The notes under the pieces were generated by a model, which did no database searches, was not told the DNA's origin, and was given only the letters and a program-made list of their open reading frames with translations. A program made the translations under genes and the position numbers. Below are positions 19,628-28,258 of a stretch of DNA of 64,000 nt, one piece after another. Positions within the stretch are counted from its first letter, which is position 1; every line of letters starts with the position of its first letter. This DNA is from Halorhabdus rudnickae (GTDB lineage Archaea; Halobacteriota; Halobacteria; Halobacteriales; Haloarculaceae), in assembly GCF_900880625.1 (NCBI RefSeq), contig NZ_CAAHFB010000001.1, positions 2,046,001 through 2,110,000 of the forward strand. Reading direction: 5' to 3'.

Positions 19628-20220
19628 TTTTAGTATAGCCATATATGGTTTATGTGGGCTACGGTCGGGTCACCACGCTGCTCGGTCGTAGTCCCCGTAA
19701 GACGGGTGCTCAGGCCACTCAATGGCAACGAAGAGCTGGGGCGATCTCTCCCACATTCTTTCCGGATGCGACAGAGTGCTGAATCGATACCGATCTGTCT
19801 GGTCTTCTGCCCCGGCCACGATGTATCTGATCCGAACGGCGTGAGGAGCTCGGACGCGTCGTATACTGTGTAGCGATGTTCCGTGACGGTACCAATCCGA
19901 ATCCGTGTCGGCGCTCACGCGCAAGGCCCGAGCCGTGTGGCCCCGTCATTGGTTTCGAGTCGCGTATTTCTCGGGCCAAGTGACGGCCTCATTGTCCCGG
20001 TAGGGTCGTCGCACCCCTGCTGCTCGTCGTTTTGCCCGGGCGATGGCGATAAACTGTATAGCAATATATTGAAATCGGGTTCCGCGGCGCTCATCGTCGT
20101 TGGAGATAGCGAAAATGTCTCCCCTCGGGAATCGGTGTTACTGGTGATCAACACGGACACGCCTCGGCGGTCGCACCTCGATCCGGAGCGTCAGAATGCC
20201 TTACCACGCCGGTGCCGTCG
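19628..20220 (+). other. Gene-poor stretch between methyltransferase and amylase
   Basis: 593 bases without a convincing gene. It starts with an AT-rich patch (ttttagtatagccatatatgg, 19627-19647). A minus-strand frame of 84 codons (19670-19924) and a minus-strand frame of 81 codons (19915-20160) have no recognisable motif, and their codon use looks unlike neighbouring genes. It may be gene debris or simply the 3' region of the two convergent genes. Confidence 0.4.
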
Positions 20221-21579
20221 TCATTGTCCCGGCGTCGCGTAGAAGACCCATCCCTCCGATGGGACTGTGATCTGGACCGTCCCATCTGAGTTGGTCGTCA
20301 CCGGGTTGCCATTGCCGGCGTAATCTTTGAGATCCTGTCGGGACCAGGACGTCTGGACCGTCTGGGTCCGGTCGTAGCTGCTGTTGTTGAGTCCCACGAG
20401 CAGGTTTTTCTCGCGTTCGTAGACCGCCAGATCGGCGTCGGTGTATCGCCAGCGCGTCTCCCCGCCAGCGAGATTCGACTTCACCCAGACCATGTTGGTG
20501 ATGGCGTCGTTTTCCAGAACCCAGTCGGGGTAGCGGTTGTAGACGACTGGGTACCCTTCGATCGTCAACACGAACGCGTGGGCCAGTTCGTACTGTGTAG
20601 GGCCGTTCTGGTCGTGGTTCTCGACGAAGGGCATCGCTCGCATCGGGTTCTGGGCGACCAATCCAGCCCCCTGGAGCCGACTCATATCGCCATAGTCGAA
20701 GACCCCTTGCAGCACGAAATACAGCGGATAATCGAAGGCGTGCATACCCGGGCCGGCGTTTACGTACCCGGAGAGGTAGTCAGTCGAACCGCTGAGTACC
20801 TCGCCAACCCGGAACATGTCCAGGTTCTGCGCCCACTGGTTGGCGTAATTCGCGAAGAACGACTCTGGGATGTGCTTGACGGCGTCGAAGCGGTAGCCGT
20901 CGGCACCGAGCGCAGCGATGTCTTCCATGTACCGCTTCAATTGGTCTCGGACGTACTGCTTGTCCTGGTCGAGATCCTTCAGTCCGAGCAGGTTGCCGTT
21001 CTCGACCATGTCCGGGTCACATTCGATCCTGCCCGGATCTTTCGGGGTCCCGTTCTCGAAACAGCGTTCGTCACGCGAATCGAACTGATAGGACCAGTCT
21101 TCGATCCCGCCTTCGTTGTGGAAGTCCTGCGAGGAGAAATATGGGAACGTATCGTAAGGCTCGGCCGCCATGTGGTTCATGACTGTGTCCAGATACACCT
21201 CGACGCCCTTGTCGTGTGCAGTGTCGATCAGCGTCTTGAGTTCAGCCTTGGTCCCCAGTTCGCTGTCGAAGTTCCGCAGATCGACCGGCTGGTACCCCAG
21301 CGGCGGGTCGTTCCGACCGTTCTGCTCCTCTTTCGTCACTGCGCCTTTGGCGGGCTGCTGGATCCAGATCGCGTCGTATCCTCTCGATGCGACTCGATCG
21401 AGGTCGTTCGTGGTCCTCTCCCAATCCTCGTGAAAATACTGGAGTGCAACCGACTCGCCCCCCGAAGCCCCAGCCGGTACGAAACCGCCAACGCCCGTCG
21501 TCACTGCTGTGGCCGCCCCGGCGAGGCCTTTCAGTACGCTCCGTCTCGATACATTGATAGTTTTTCTCGTATTTGACAT
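20221..21579 (-). CDS. Secreted alpha-amylase, GH13, Tat signal
   Basis: 452 residues. Tat signal SRRSVLKGLAGAATAVTTGV (RR near residue 12). GH13 barrel: VYLDTVMNHM (region I), GYRFDAVKHIPES (region II, catalytic Asp nucleophile), FRVGEVLSG (region III, catalytic Glu) and PFVENHDQNG (region IV, transition-state Asp). It hydrolyses alpha-1,4 links of starch or glycogen outside the cell. Together with the glucan phosphorylase and MalQ at the window end it supports starch use. Expression probably from the AT-rich upstream region around 21600-21660. Confidence 0.93.
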   Translation of the reverse strand: MSNTRKTINVSRRSVLKGLAGAATAVTTGVGGFVPAGASGGESVALQYFHEDWERTTNDLDRVASRGYDAIWIQQPAKGAVTKEEQNGRNDPPLGYQPVDLRNFDSELGTKAELKTLIDTAHDKGVEVYLDTVMNHMAAEPYDTFPYFSSQDFHNEGGIEDWSYQFDSRDERCFENGTPKDPGRIECDPDMVENGNLLGLKDLDQDKQYVRDQLKRYMEDIAALGADGYRFDAVKHIPESFFANYANQWAQNLDMFRVGEVLSGSTDYLSGYVNAGPGMHAFDYPLYFVLQGVFDYGDMSRLQGAGLVAQNPMRAMPFVENHDQNGPTQYELAHAFVLTIEGYPVVYNRYPDWVLENDAITNMVWVKSNLAGGETRWRYTDADLAVYEREKNLLVGLNNSSYDRTQTVQTSWSRQDLKDYAGNGNPVTTNSDGTVQITVPSEGWVFYATPGQ

Positions 21580-21951
21580 GCTGATAGTAGTTAGTGAAGG
21601 ATAACATCAAACTGTTGCTACAGGGTTACATTACGGGTATATTTGAAATATGGGGGTATGTTCGAACTTCGGTTGGATCTTTCGTCCTGACAAGGCAACC
21701 GGGGGACATCCGTAAATCCCGTCACAGAACCGGGAATACTCGGGGTCAGAGAGGTATCCTTTCGTGATGAGCGTCGGCGCACGTCCGACGAACCAGCGAC
21801 CGGGGTGAGGCAAGTTCACCGCCTCAAGCTCGCGGCGCTGTGGGCCACGCATGGTTCCCGAGCGGACGCCGAGAGACGAAGCTTCTCCAACCACTCGGAT
21901 TCGAGACGATTCAATCGATAGCAGACGAGATGACAGTGGTCCCGACCAGGA
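21580..21951 (-). other. Upstream region of amylase with unexplained 87-codon frame
   Basis: About 370 bases. The part next to the amylase start (21580-21660) is AT-rich and likely holds its promoter. Beyond it a minus-strand frame (21631-21894) includes GPQRRELEAVNLPHPGRWFV and a short hairpin ggtga/tcacc (about 21801-21818). I do not recognise it; it might be a remnant of a mobile element or an untranslated leader. Confidence 0.35.
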
Positions 21952-22674
21952 TTACTCGCCGTCGGTCGGTTCTCGCTGGACAACCAACACGGGGCCGAGG
22001 AACCGCTCTGCGACCTGATCGGCGGGCATGCCAAAGACGAACGTCGCGAGCGTCGGATCGGATTCACCCATGACCACGGCATCGTACGTTTCGGCGAGGT
22101 CGGCGATCGCCTCGATCGGTTTCACGTCCCGGTCGGTCCGGGTCTTGATCCGGGCGGGATCGATCTCGGCCTCGACCAGCCGGTCGGTAAGTCCGTCGAG
22201 CAGGACGTCGGCGTCTTCGTCGGTCTCGTCGGCGCTTGTCACGTGATAGAGCGTGATGTCGATGTCACGGTCGCCGAACAGCCCCGTGACCACGCGTGCC
22301 AGCCGATCGATGCCGACAGTGCCCCGGACGGCGACGAGGATGTCCTCGAGGTCAGCCAGCGCACGCGGCACCAGCGCGGCGAGGCAATCGTTCTCGGTGA
22401 TCTGGCGGTCGATCGTCTGCTGGGCATCGTGGGTGAACACCAGCCGGTGGTCGATAGTCGCACCGGCGTCGGCTAGGGCGGTTTCGAACTCTTCGAGCCG
22501 ATCGAGAGCGCGGTCCTCGAACTGCATCCGGGCCTGGCCGGGCGCGGTCTGGCTGGGGACGACGTGATACCCCAGCAGGACGACGTGGGCGTTCGCGAGG
22601 AGTTTTGGGACGCCTTCCGGGAGCGATTCGCCTTCGAGGATGCGGATCGGGACGAGTACTGATGGTCGGGTCAT
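21952..22674 (-). CDS. Universal stress protein A family, tandem Usp
   Basis: 240 residues. VLVPIRILEGES opens a Usp fold, and AETYDAVVMGESDPTLATFVFGMPADQVAERFLGPVLVVQRE closes it: a variant of the GxxG-9x-G(S/T) nucleotide motif. The protein is long enough for one and a half Usp domains. Its start is 1 nt after the stop of the APC permease, an arrangement frequent in haloarchaea, where the Usp domain is thought to regulate the permease. Confidence 0.88.
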   Translation of the reverse strand: MTRPSVLVPIRILEGESLPEGVPKLLANAHVVLLGYHVVPSQTAPGQARMQFEDRALDRLEEFETALADAGATIDHRLVFTHDAQQTIDRQITENDCLAALVPRALADLEDILVAVRGTVGIDRLARVVTGLFGDRDIDITLYHVTSADETDEDADVLLDGLTDRLVEAEIDPARIKTRTDRDVKPIEAIADLAETYDAVVMGESDPTLATFVFGMPADQVAERFLGPVLVVQREPTDGE

Positions 22675-22675
22675 C

Positions 22676-24115
22676 TTAGATGTCTCCTTTGAGTTGCACG
22701 TCGTCGGCGTAGTAGCGATACCAGCCGTAGGACAGTACCATGATCAGCACGCCGATGACGATCGAGGCTGGATTCATGAACGCGATCAGGGCGACGCTCG
22801 CGAGGCCACCGATCGCCGGCAGGACTGGTGCGCCTGGCATCCGGAAGTCTGGATCGTACCACGCCGGATCACGTCGCCTGAGGACGAGCAACGCGAGACA
22901 GATCAGCGCGTACATCACCAGGTGCAGGAACGAGGCCACCTCCGCCAGGATCTCGACGCTGTCGGTCGCCACGAGGACGAGAATCGGCCCGCCGGCCATC
23001 GCCAGGGCGACGTGGGGCGTGCCGTATTGCAGGTTGATCTCGCTGGCTTTCTTCGGAAGCAGGGCGTCGCGGCTCAGCGCGTAGATCGATCGCGAGGCGC
23101 TCAGGATCGAGGCGTTCGCACTCGAGAACGTCGCGAGCAGACCAGCCACCAGGATCAGGACTGCGCCGGGTAACCCGAGGAGGTCCCGGCCGACGTTGAC
23201 CATGGCCGTTTCGCCGAAGGTCCCGAGACGATCCGCCCCGAACGTGCTGGTCGCGACGAGGATCGTCACCGCGTAAAAGACGGTGACGATGATGACCGAC
23301 CCGACCATCGCCACTGGCAGATTCCGACTCGGGCGCTTGATCTCGCCAGCGACGGTCGCGACCTGGGCGAATCCCAGATAGGACGTGAACACCAGCGCAG
23401 CAGTCTCAAGAACCGGGAAATAGCCCCGCGAGAAGAACGTATCGGGGACAGTCCCCCGGCCGAAGACACCCAGCGCATCGAGGACGCCATAGGAGAGTAC
23501 ACCCGTCAGGATGACGAGTAAGATGACGACGATGCCGTTCTGTAGCGCGGCCGTGCGCTCGGTCCCGGCGACGCTGAGTGCGGTGAGTGCGGCCCCGGCG
23601 ATCAGGCCAAGCACAACGTGGGGGCGGGCTGGCCCGAGCGAGAGCGTGATGCCGACTTCGGCGAGTACAGCAACGACGTAGTGGCCCAGACCGACGAGAT
23701 AGAAGGCCGCGGCGAAGACCAGTCCGAGCCACAGCCCCAGACCGACGATCGCCCCGCCCGCGGTCCCCAGACTACGGGAGATGAAGTAATAGCCGCCGCC
23801 GCTGCGGGGCATGGCAGTCGCGAGTTCCGAGGCCGGCAGCGCGACCAGCAAGGCGATGACACCCCCGATCCCGAAGGACAGCGCCGCCGCCGGGCCGGCC
23901 TGGTTGGCGGCGAGGCCGGGAAAGACGAAGATCCCCGCACCGATCATCGTCCCGATACCGATCGCTAGCCCTCCGACCAGACCGATCGTCCGTTCGAGTT
24001 CGACGCCCTCGCCGTGGGTCGTCGTCTCGTCGGTGACCGACTCGGGTTCGGGTTCGGGCTGCTCACCCTCGATGTTCTGGCCGCCGGTCGAGACATCGAC
24101 CTCGCGGTCGTCCAT
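22676..24115 (-). CDS. APC-family amino acid permease
   Basis: 479 residues: acidic 50-residue cytoplasmic tail, then about 12 helices. Signature at helix 1: [23 protein letters not shown], with the unwound GxG segment of APC transporters; [13 protein letters not shown] is the helix 6-7 loop. Amino acid specificity unknown. ATG at 24115 ([12 protein letters not shown]) rather than 14 codons earlier, supported by a second copy of this same 5' end at 25776-25811. In operon with the Usp gene. Confidence 0.9.
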   Translation of the reverse strand: MDDREVDVSTGGQNIEGEQPEPEPESVTDETTTHGEGVELERTIGLVGGLAIGIGTMIGAGIFVFPGLAANQAGPAAALSFGIGGVIALLVALPASELATAMPRSGGGYYFISRSLGTAGGAIVGLGLWLGLVFAAAFYLVGLGHYVVAVLAEVGITLSLGPARPHVVLGLIAGAALTALSVAGTERTAALQNGIVVILLVILTGVLSYGVLDALGVFGRGTVPDTFFSRGYFPVLETAALVFTSYLGFAQVATVAGEIKRPSRNLPVAMVGSVIIVTVFYAVTILVATSTFGADRLGTFGETAMVNVGRDLLGLPGAVLILVAGLLATFSSANASILSASRSIYALSRDALLPKKASEINLQYGTPHVALAMAGGPILVLVATDSVEILAEVASFLHLVMYALICLALLVLRRRDPAWYDPDFRMPGAPVLPAIGGLASVALIAFMNPASIVIGVLIMVLSYGWYRYYADDVQLKGDI

Positions 24116-24116
24116 A
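24081..24116 (-). repeat. 36-bp direct repeat, copy 1 (permease 5' end)
   Basis: This stretch encodes the first residues of the APC permease ([12 protein letters not shown]). It recurs at 25776-25811 in the same orientation with 34 of 36 bases identical. The two copies bound a 1.66-kb AT-richer segment. Confidence 0.85.
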
Positions 24117-24405
24117 CGTGGGATTCTCTCGCATGGGATAAAATTCCCCAGGCTCAACAGGTCTTCTACTAGGAACGCTCTATCAGCTGCATTTCACCAC
24201 CGGGAGAGGACTGTTAACACGCCGTGGGTGAACCGTCTTGAAGTGTCGCAGCCAAAATATGATTTAACGTACTGAGGGGGTGAGGACGTTGGCGGCAACC
24301 TTCTGGCTGCTGGCGGTCCTGACAATGCTGGCGTGCGTGGGGCTGGCGAATTCTTTCAGATTGTTCCAGCTGGGGGTATCAGAACGACAGGGATATGGGA
24401 GGTAT
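24117..24405 (-). other. Intergenic stretch, permease upstream side
   Basis: About 290 bases. Contains gggataaaattccc just upstream of the permease, a possible TATA region. From about 24250 to 24400 both strands have short open frames (minus strand NLKEFASPTHASIVRTASSQ; plus strand a hydrophobic TFWLLAVLTMLACVGLANSF) but none has a start or a recognised family. Possibly the edge of a decayed element. Confidence 0.35.
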
Positions 24406-24783
24406 TTACATCGACGATCGTAGAGCCAGCGACACTTCACCGACCGCGAGCGTCGCGACGAGTCCGACGAGGTAACCGATCGTAAACCCTGCGAAGCACG
24501 CCAGGGACTCGATCCAGACGAACAGCAACGGCAGGAAGACCACCACATTGATCCCGTATGGTTCGTATAGTTCGAACCAGTTTTCGAGTGTCTCGACATA
24601 CGCCATCCCCATGCTGGCAGCACCAGTCACCCCTCCCAGCACGAGCGACAGTCTCGGAAGTTCTGTCACCGTCCGATCGATTGCACCGAGAGCGACGTAT
24701 GCAACACCACCGATGACAACGGTGATTCCAACATAGAACGCAACGAATTGCCAGTTGTCGATTCGATGGCGATATGCGGTCAT
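24406..24783 (-). CDS. Four-helix membrane protein, unknown function
   Basis: 125 residues: short tail MTAYRHRIDNWQ, helices about 12-32, 42-60, 72-92 and 97-117. Lies inside the segment bounded by the 36-bp direct repeats and 40 nt downstream of the Tat-exported protein on the same strand, so they may form one unit; a membrane immunity or transport role is conceivable but unproven. Confidence 0.65.
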   Translation of the reverse strand: MTAYRHRIDNWQFVAFYVGITVVIGGVAYVALGAIDRTVTELPRLSLVLGGVTGAASMGMAYVETLENWFELYEPYGINVVVFLPLLFVWIESLACFAGFTIGYLVGLVATLAVGEVSLALRSSM

Positions 24784-24823
24784 TGTCTCATTCGAGTATT
24801 CATGTTTCGATATTAATATATTT

Positions 24824-25618
24824 TCACAAGCGCCCTGGATGACCCGGAGTATAACCGGCCGGAATCAAGTTTGGCATCGTAACTCCGTAACCAGTACCCC
24901 ATTTGGCACCACTCATCGTCTGTGTGTGACCCCATGCACCTTTGTCAAATTCGATTGCGCCGATAGTGTATGACGTATACTCGGTAAGTGCAGCGCCTCC
25001 TAAGAGGACAAACGTGACAGCACCAGTAAGGGCAACGGTAGCCGGACCACCTAGGGAAGAGGCTCCGATAGCTGAGCTCAGCGCCGCAGCCACTGATCCT
25101 GCACCAACTTCGTCCAGTTCGGAAAACAGTTCGAAGGCAATCCGGTCCCGTCGATGCGTGTAGTCATACGCACCGCAATCTCCATTCGTGTTCTTGTAGA
25201 CCTCGAATCGTTTGATGACGTCCTCATTTTCGCTGTCCATAGTTGAAATCTGCCTCTCAGCAGTATCATACGACATTGTTCCGACCCCAGAGGTCATTGA
25301 TTGGTATTGGGATTGGGATGTCTGTTTCACCTTCACATTTTCTTGTTCAGCATCTACTTGCCCGATATAGTGTTCTTTTGTCCCATCGTTGTCGATGATA
25401 ACTCCTGCAATAGTTTTCCCGCTTTCATCAACAATCGTTTCTGTTTCGACGACTCTATTCTTGCTCTTACCATTGCCTCGATTGTGTCTATTCTTGCCCT
25501 TACCATTGCCTCGATTGTGTCCAGTCCGTTTCCGTGCAGCTCCAACAGTGGAAAACAGACCAGTTCCTGCTGCTACTGCACTCATCTTCAGTACGTCACG
25601 TCGTGTTTTCTCCGACAT
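24824..25618 (-). CDS. Tat-exported protein with Asn/Gly/Lys repeats, halocin-like layout
   Basis: 264 residues. Signal TRRDVLKMSAVAAGTGLFST (RR at 6-7). Residues 34-55 are two 11-residue repeats HNRGNGKxKNR. The middle is polar with one Cys (NGDCGAYDY). Residues about 170-215 are hydrophobic and Gly/Ala-rich (SVAAALSSAIGASSLGG, VTFVLLGGAAL), followed by a Gly/Trp-rich tail. Long precursor, Tat export and a Gly/Ala-rich hydrophobic C-terminal section recall halocin-type peptides, but no known halocin sequence is recognised. Lower GC than neighbours suggests transfer. Confidence 0.7.
   Translation of the reverse strand: MSEKTRRDVLKMSAVAAGTGLFSTVGAARKRTGHNRGNGKGKNRHNRGNGKSKNRVVETETIVDESGKTIAGVIIDNDGTKEHYIGQVDAEQENVKVKQTSQSQYQSMTSGVGTMSYDTAERQISTMDSENEDVIKRFEVYKNTNGDCGAYDYTHRRDRIAFELFSELDEVGAGSVAAALSSAIGASSLGGPATVALTGAVTFVLLGGAALTEYTSYTIGAIEFDKGAWGHTQTMSGAKWGTGYGVTMPNLIPAGYTPGHPGRL
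25455..25520 (-). repeat. 33-bp tandem repeat (2 copies) within Tat-exported gene
   Basis: Units 25455-25487 and 25488-25520 differ at a single base (ttgctctta versus ttgccctta). Each encodes HNRGNGK(G/S)KNR. A recent duplication, likely variable in copy number between strains. Confidence 0.9.
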
Positions 25619-25638
25619 ACAATTCAAAATACATTAAC

Positions 25639-25660
25639 TATATATATATATATATATTTT
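25639..25660. repeat. (TA)n run in AT-rich promoter region
   Basis: About nine TA units followed by tttt, immediately upstream of the Tat-exported gene start at 25618. Extremely AT-rich against the GC-rich background, it probably contains the TATA element of that gene and could vary in length. Confidence 0.7.
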
Positions 25661-25663
25661 TAT

Positions 25664-25810
25664 TCACTCATCAATAATATATTTTATTTTCATATTTGTA
25701 AATGTACTAATTGAAAACATCCGAACTTCGATCTTCTTCTTCGCAAGTAGGTGATGGATATCCCGTATATTCTCCCCGCCCGTCGAGACGTCGACCTCGC
25801 GGTCGTCCAT
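25664..25810 (-). pseudogene. Truncated 5' end of an APC permease copy
   Basis: An ATG at 25810 opens [15 protein letters not shown], matching the intact permease N-terminus ([15 protein letters not shown]), then diverges to unrelated Lys/Ile-rich sequence and stops at 25664 after 48 codons. Only the first dozen codons are homologous, so this is a broken gene start or the second copy of a target duplication. Confidence 0.65.
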
Positions 25811-25811
25811 A
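25776..25811 (-). repeat. 36-bp direct repeat, copy 2
   Basis: Second copy of the permease 5' end (34 of 36 identical to 24081-24116, same orientation). It sits at the outer boundary of the AT-rich segment. Confidence 0.85.
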
Positions 25812-26025
25812 GCGGATTTTCAGGTGCCTGTCACAAAACCGTACCGGCGTTCTCGGCTCGATCTTCCTTTTCGGGTCCAGACACGGTCAATCGCACGCAG
25901 ACCTCTGTCTCGACTCGGGACACTCTCATATGTTCTCTGGCCGTTTCGGGATCATCTTCTCGTGGTTTTCGTCTCGCCTTCTCGCCGAACTCGCCGTTCG
26001 ATCGAGGACCGCCGCTAGCACAACG

Positions 26026-26068
26026 TATTTAATCTTGGGAAGTATTACGACGTATTACCTGGTGAGGT
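26026..26068 (+). promoter_or_regulatory. Promoter and ribosome-binding region of FBP aldolase/phosphatase
   Basis: A TATA-like tatttaat (26026-26033) lies 39 nt before the ATG, predicting transcription from about 26055, and ggtgaggt (26061-26068) partly matches the haloarchaeal Shine-Dalgarno ggaggtga 3 nt before the start. Confidence 0.4.
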
Positions 26069-26071
26069 CAA

Positions 26072-27226
26072 ATGACAAAAATCACCGTGTCCGCGATCAA
26101 GGCGGACGTTGGCGGCTACGTTGGACATTCAGACACCCACCCTCGCGTTCAGGATGCGATCGAGTCTCACCTCGAGGATCACGCGGACGTTTTGGAGAAC
26201 TATCACGTCACCAGTGCTGGTGACGATCTCCAACTCATCTTGACCCATCGTCGGGGCAGCGACGATGAGCGAATCCACGAACTCGCCTGGAACGCTTTCG
26301 AGTCCGGGACAGCGGTCGCCCAGGACCTGGGGCTGTATGGGGCGGGGCAGGACCTGCTTTCGGACGCGTTTTCAGGGAACGTTCGTGGGCTTGGTCCCGG
26401 GGCGGCCGAGATCGAATTCACTGAACGCCCATCGGATCCGATCGTCGTCTTCGCGATGGACAAGACCGAGCCTGGGGCGTTCAACTTCCCTATGTACAAG
26501 GTCTTTGGTGACCCGTTCAACACCGCGGGACTCGTTATCGATCCCAGCATGAACGAAGGATTCACCTTCGAGGTTTGGGATATTGAGGAAGATCGGAGGG
26601 TCTTCTTGGACACGCCGGAAGACGCCCACGAGCTGCTGGCACTGATCGGTGCGCCCTCTCGGTATGTCATCAAGCGCGTCTATCCCCGTGAGGGCAACAA
26701 GAACGACCCCGACGAACCGGTCGCCTCGGTGTCGACCGAGAAACTGGTCGATGTCGCCGGTGAGTACGTCGGCAAGGACGACCCCGTGGCGATCGTCCGA
26801 TCACAGTCCGGTCTCCCGGCGATTGGTGAGGTCCTGGAGCCGTTTACGTTTCCGCATATGGTGTCAGGGTGGATGCGCGGGAGCCACGTCGGACCCATGA
26901 TGCCTGTCTCGATGGAACACTCTCAGACATCCCGCTTTGACGGGCCGCCACGATGTATCGCAGCCGGCTTTCAGATCACGGATGGTAATCTCGTCGGCCC
27001 GAACGACCTCTTCGACGATGTTGCCTTCGATCGGGCACGCGAGCAGGCAAGCGAACAGGCCGACTATCTGCGGGAACACGGGCCGTTTGAACCTCATCGG
27101 TTACCCCTTGGGGAACTCGAATACACGACGTTACCGGAGATTATGGACACGCTTAGCGAGGAGTGGGAGCACATGGATTCCTCGAAACCAGTCGCGCAGG
27201 CGACGCCGGTCGGAAGCGTCGAGTGA
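26072..27226 (+). CDS. Fructose-1,6-bisphosphate aldolase/phosphatase, bifunctional
   Basis: 384 residues. Condenses dihydroxyacetone phosphate and glyceraldehyde-3-phosphate to FBP and dephosphorylates it to fructose-6-phosphate, the one-way archaeal gluconeogenic enzyme (class V FBPase). Family blocks run the full length: TVSAIKADVGG (metal site), GDDLQLILTHRRG, GLYGAGQDLLSDAFSGNVRGLGPG, DKTEPGAFNFP, DPFNTAGLVIDP, AGEYVGKDDP (Tyr/Lys of the Schiff-base loop), GWMRGSHVGPMMPV and FDGPPR. All visible catalytic residues are kept. Confidence 0.94.
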   Translation: MTKITVSAIKADVGGYVGHSDTHPRVQDAIESHLEDHADVLENYHVTSAGDDLQLILTHRRGSDDERIHELAWNAFESGTAVAQDLGLYGAGQDLLSDAFSGNVRGLGPGAAEIEFTERPSDPIVVFAMDKTEPGAFNFPMYKVFGDPFNTAGLVIDPSMNEGFTFEVWDIEEDRRVFLDTPEDAHELLALIGAPSRYVIKRVYPREGNKNDPDEPVASVSTEKLVDVAGEYVGKDDPVAIVRSQSGLPAIGEVLEPFTFPHMVSGWMRGSHVGPMMPVSMEHSQTSRFDGPPRCIAAGFQITDGNLVGPNDLFDDVAFDRAREQASEQADYLREHGPFEPHRLPLGELEYTTLPEIMDTLSEEWEHMDSSKPVAQATPVGSVE

Positions 27227-27339
27227 CGGCAGGCTCTCACGACCGGAGCGTAGCGCAGTATCGGTCAGATGACGTTAGAGTGATGTCGGTGCCGTCCACG
27301 GACCGACGTATTTTATTTCGGGCGGTAATATGATGGGGT

Positions 27340-28077
27340 ATGGCCAAAAAGCGGATCTCCCTGACGCTCGACGAGGATCTGGTGGAGACGTTGGACCGCC
27401 GGATCGAGGAGGAGGGGATCGGGAACCGGTCGAAGGGCGTCGAGACGTTTCTCAGGGACTATCTCCGCAGCCAGGGGGTACGTACCGCCGTTATTTTGGG
27501 GGGCGGGCGGGAGAGCTCCTGTCTCGTCGAAGTCGACGACGAGCCCGCGATCGCACACGCACTTACATTCCTCACGGAAGCGGGGATCGAGCGGGTCTAC
27601 GTCGCCACCGCGGATCCGCCGGTCAGGACTTACCTCGAGGCGGAGGCCCCAGACGTGAACGTCCTCTATGAGGATGAAGCCATGGGGACCGCCGGGAGTC
27701 TCGATCGGATCGACATCGCCGAAGATGAAACGTTCCTGGTGATGAACGGCGACGTTCTTTGTGACATCGATGTCGGCGATATGGCACGGACACACTGGGA
27801 TTCGGACGTCCTCGCGACGATGGCGTTGACCACGTCCGGGGAAACATCCGAGTACGGAGTAGTCCAGATGAAGGGCAACCAGATCGTCGGGTTCACTGAG
27901 AAACCAGAAGAGTCGGAGTCTCACCTGATCAACGCTGGCGTGTACTTACTCGAAGGTGCTTTTCTGAACCGTGTCCCAGAAGGCCGGTCCCAACTGGCTG
28001 ATCTCTTCGAGCAACTGGCCGGGGAAGGCGAACTCGCCGGGTACGTCTACGACGGGGAGTGGCGCGAAGCCACGTGA
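27340..28077 (+). CDS. Ribbon-helix-helix fused to sugar-nucleotidyltransferase-like domain
   Basis: 245 residues. Residues 1-47 are an RHH DNA-binding unit (KKRISLTLDEDLVETLDRRIEEEGIGNRSKGVETFLRDYL in order along the gene). From about residue 48 comes a nucleotidyltransferase fold: AIAHALTFLTEAGIERVYVAT, EAMGTAGSLDRI, FLVMNGDVLCDIDV, VVGFTEKPEESESHLINAGVYLL-like blocks. The catalytic loop normally GGxGTRL reads ILGGGRESSC, lacking the Arg/Lys pattern, so it may sense rather than make NDP-sugar. Alone between FBPA/P and PiT copy 2. Confidence 0.85.
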   Translation: MAKKRISLTLDEDLVETLDRRIEEEGIGNRSKGVETFLRDYLRSQGVRTAVILGGGRESSCLVEVDDEPAIAHALTFLTEAGIERVYVATADPPVRTYLEAEAPDVNVLYEDEAMGTAGSLDRIDIAEDETFLVMNGDVLCDIDVGDMARTHWDSDVLATMALTTSGETSEYGVVQMKGNQIVGFTEKPEESESHLINAGVYLLEGAFLNRVPEGRSQLADLFEQLAGEGELAGYVYDGEWREAT

Positions 28078-28258
28078 CCGGACGGACGTGTTCTCGTTTC
28101 CCCCCGGCGTCCGTCTCCGGACGCTAATCTATCACGGAAATCCATCATAGTGTGGGATAAGGTTAACAGGGCGGCGGGCTATCTCCCGATATCGGATCAA
28201 TGGACGCCACGCCCAGGGACCGCTTGACGGCTCTCGAGACCAGTAGAGTGATTGACGC

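Noticed and set aside
21631-21894. IS200/IS605 element end
   Set aside because: No transposase or typical conserved right-end sequence can be shown, so it is kept only as an unexplained stretch.
24264-24623. Minus-strand frame of 119 codons overlapping the four-helix membrane protein
   Set aside because: Its first half is a frame shadow of the membrane protein; the unshared tail is listed as unexplained intergenic sequence rather than a gene.
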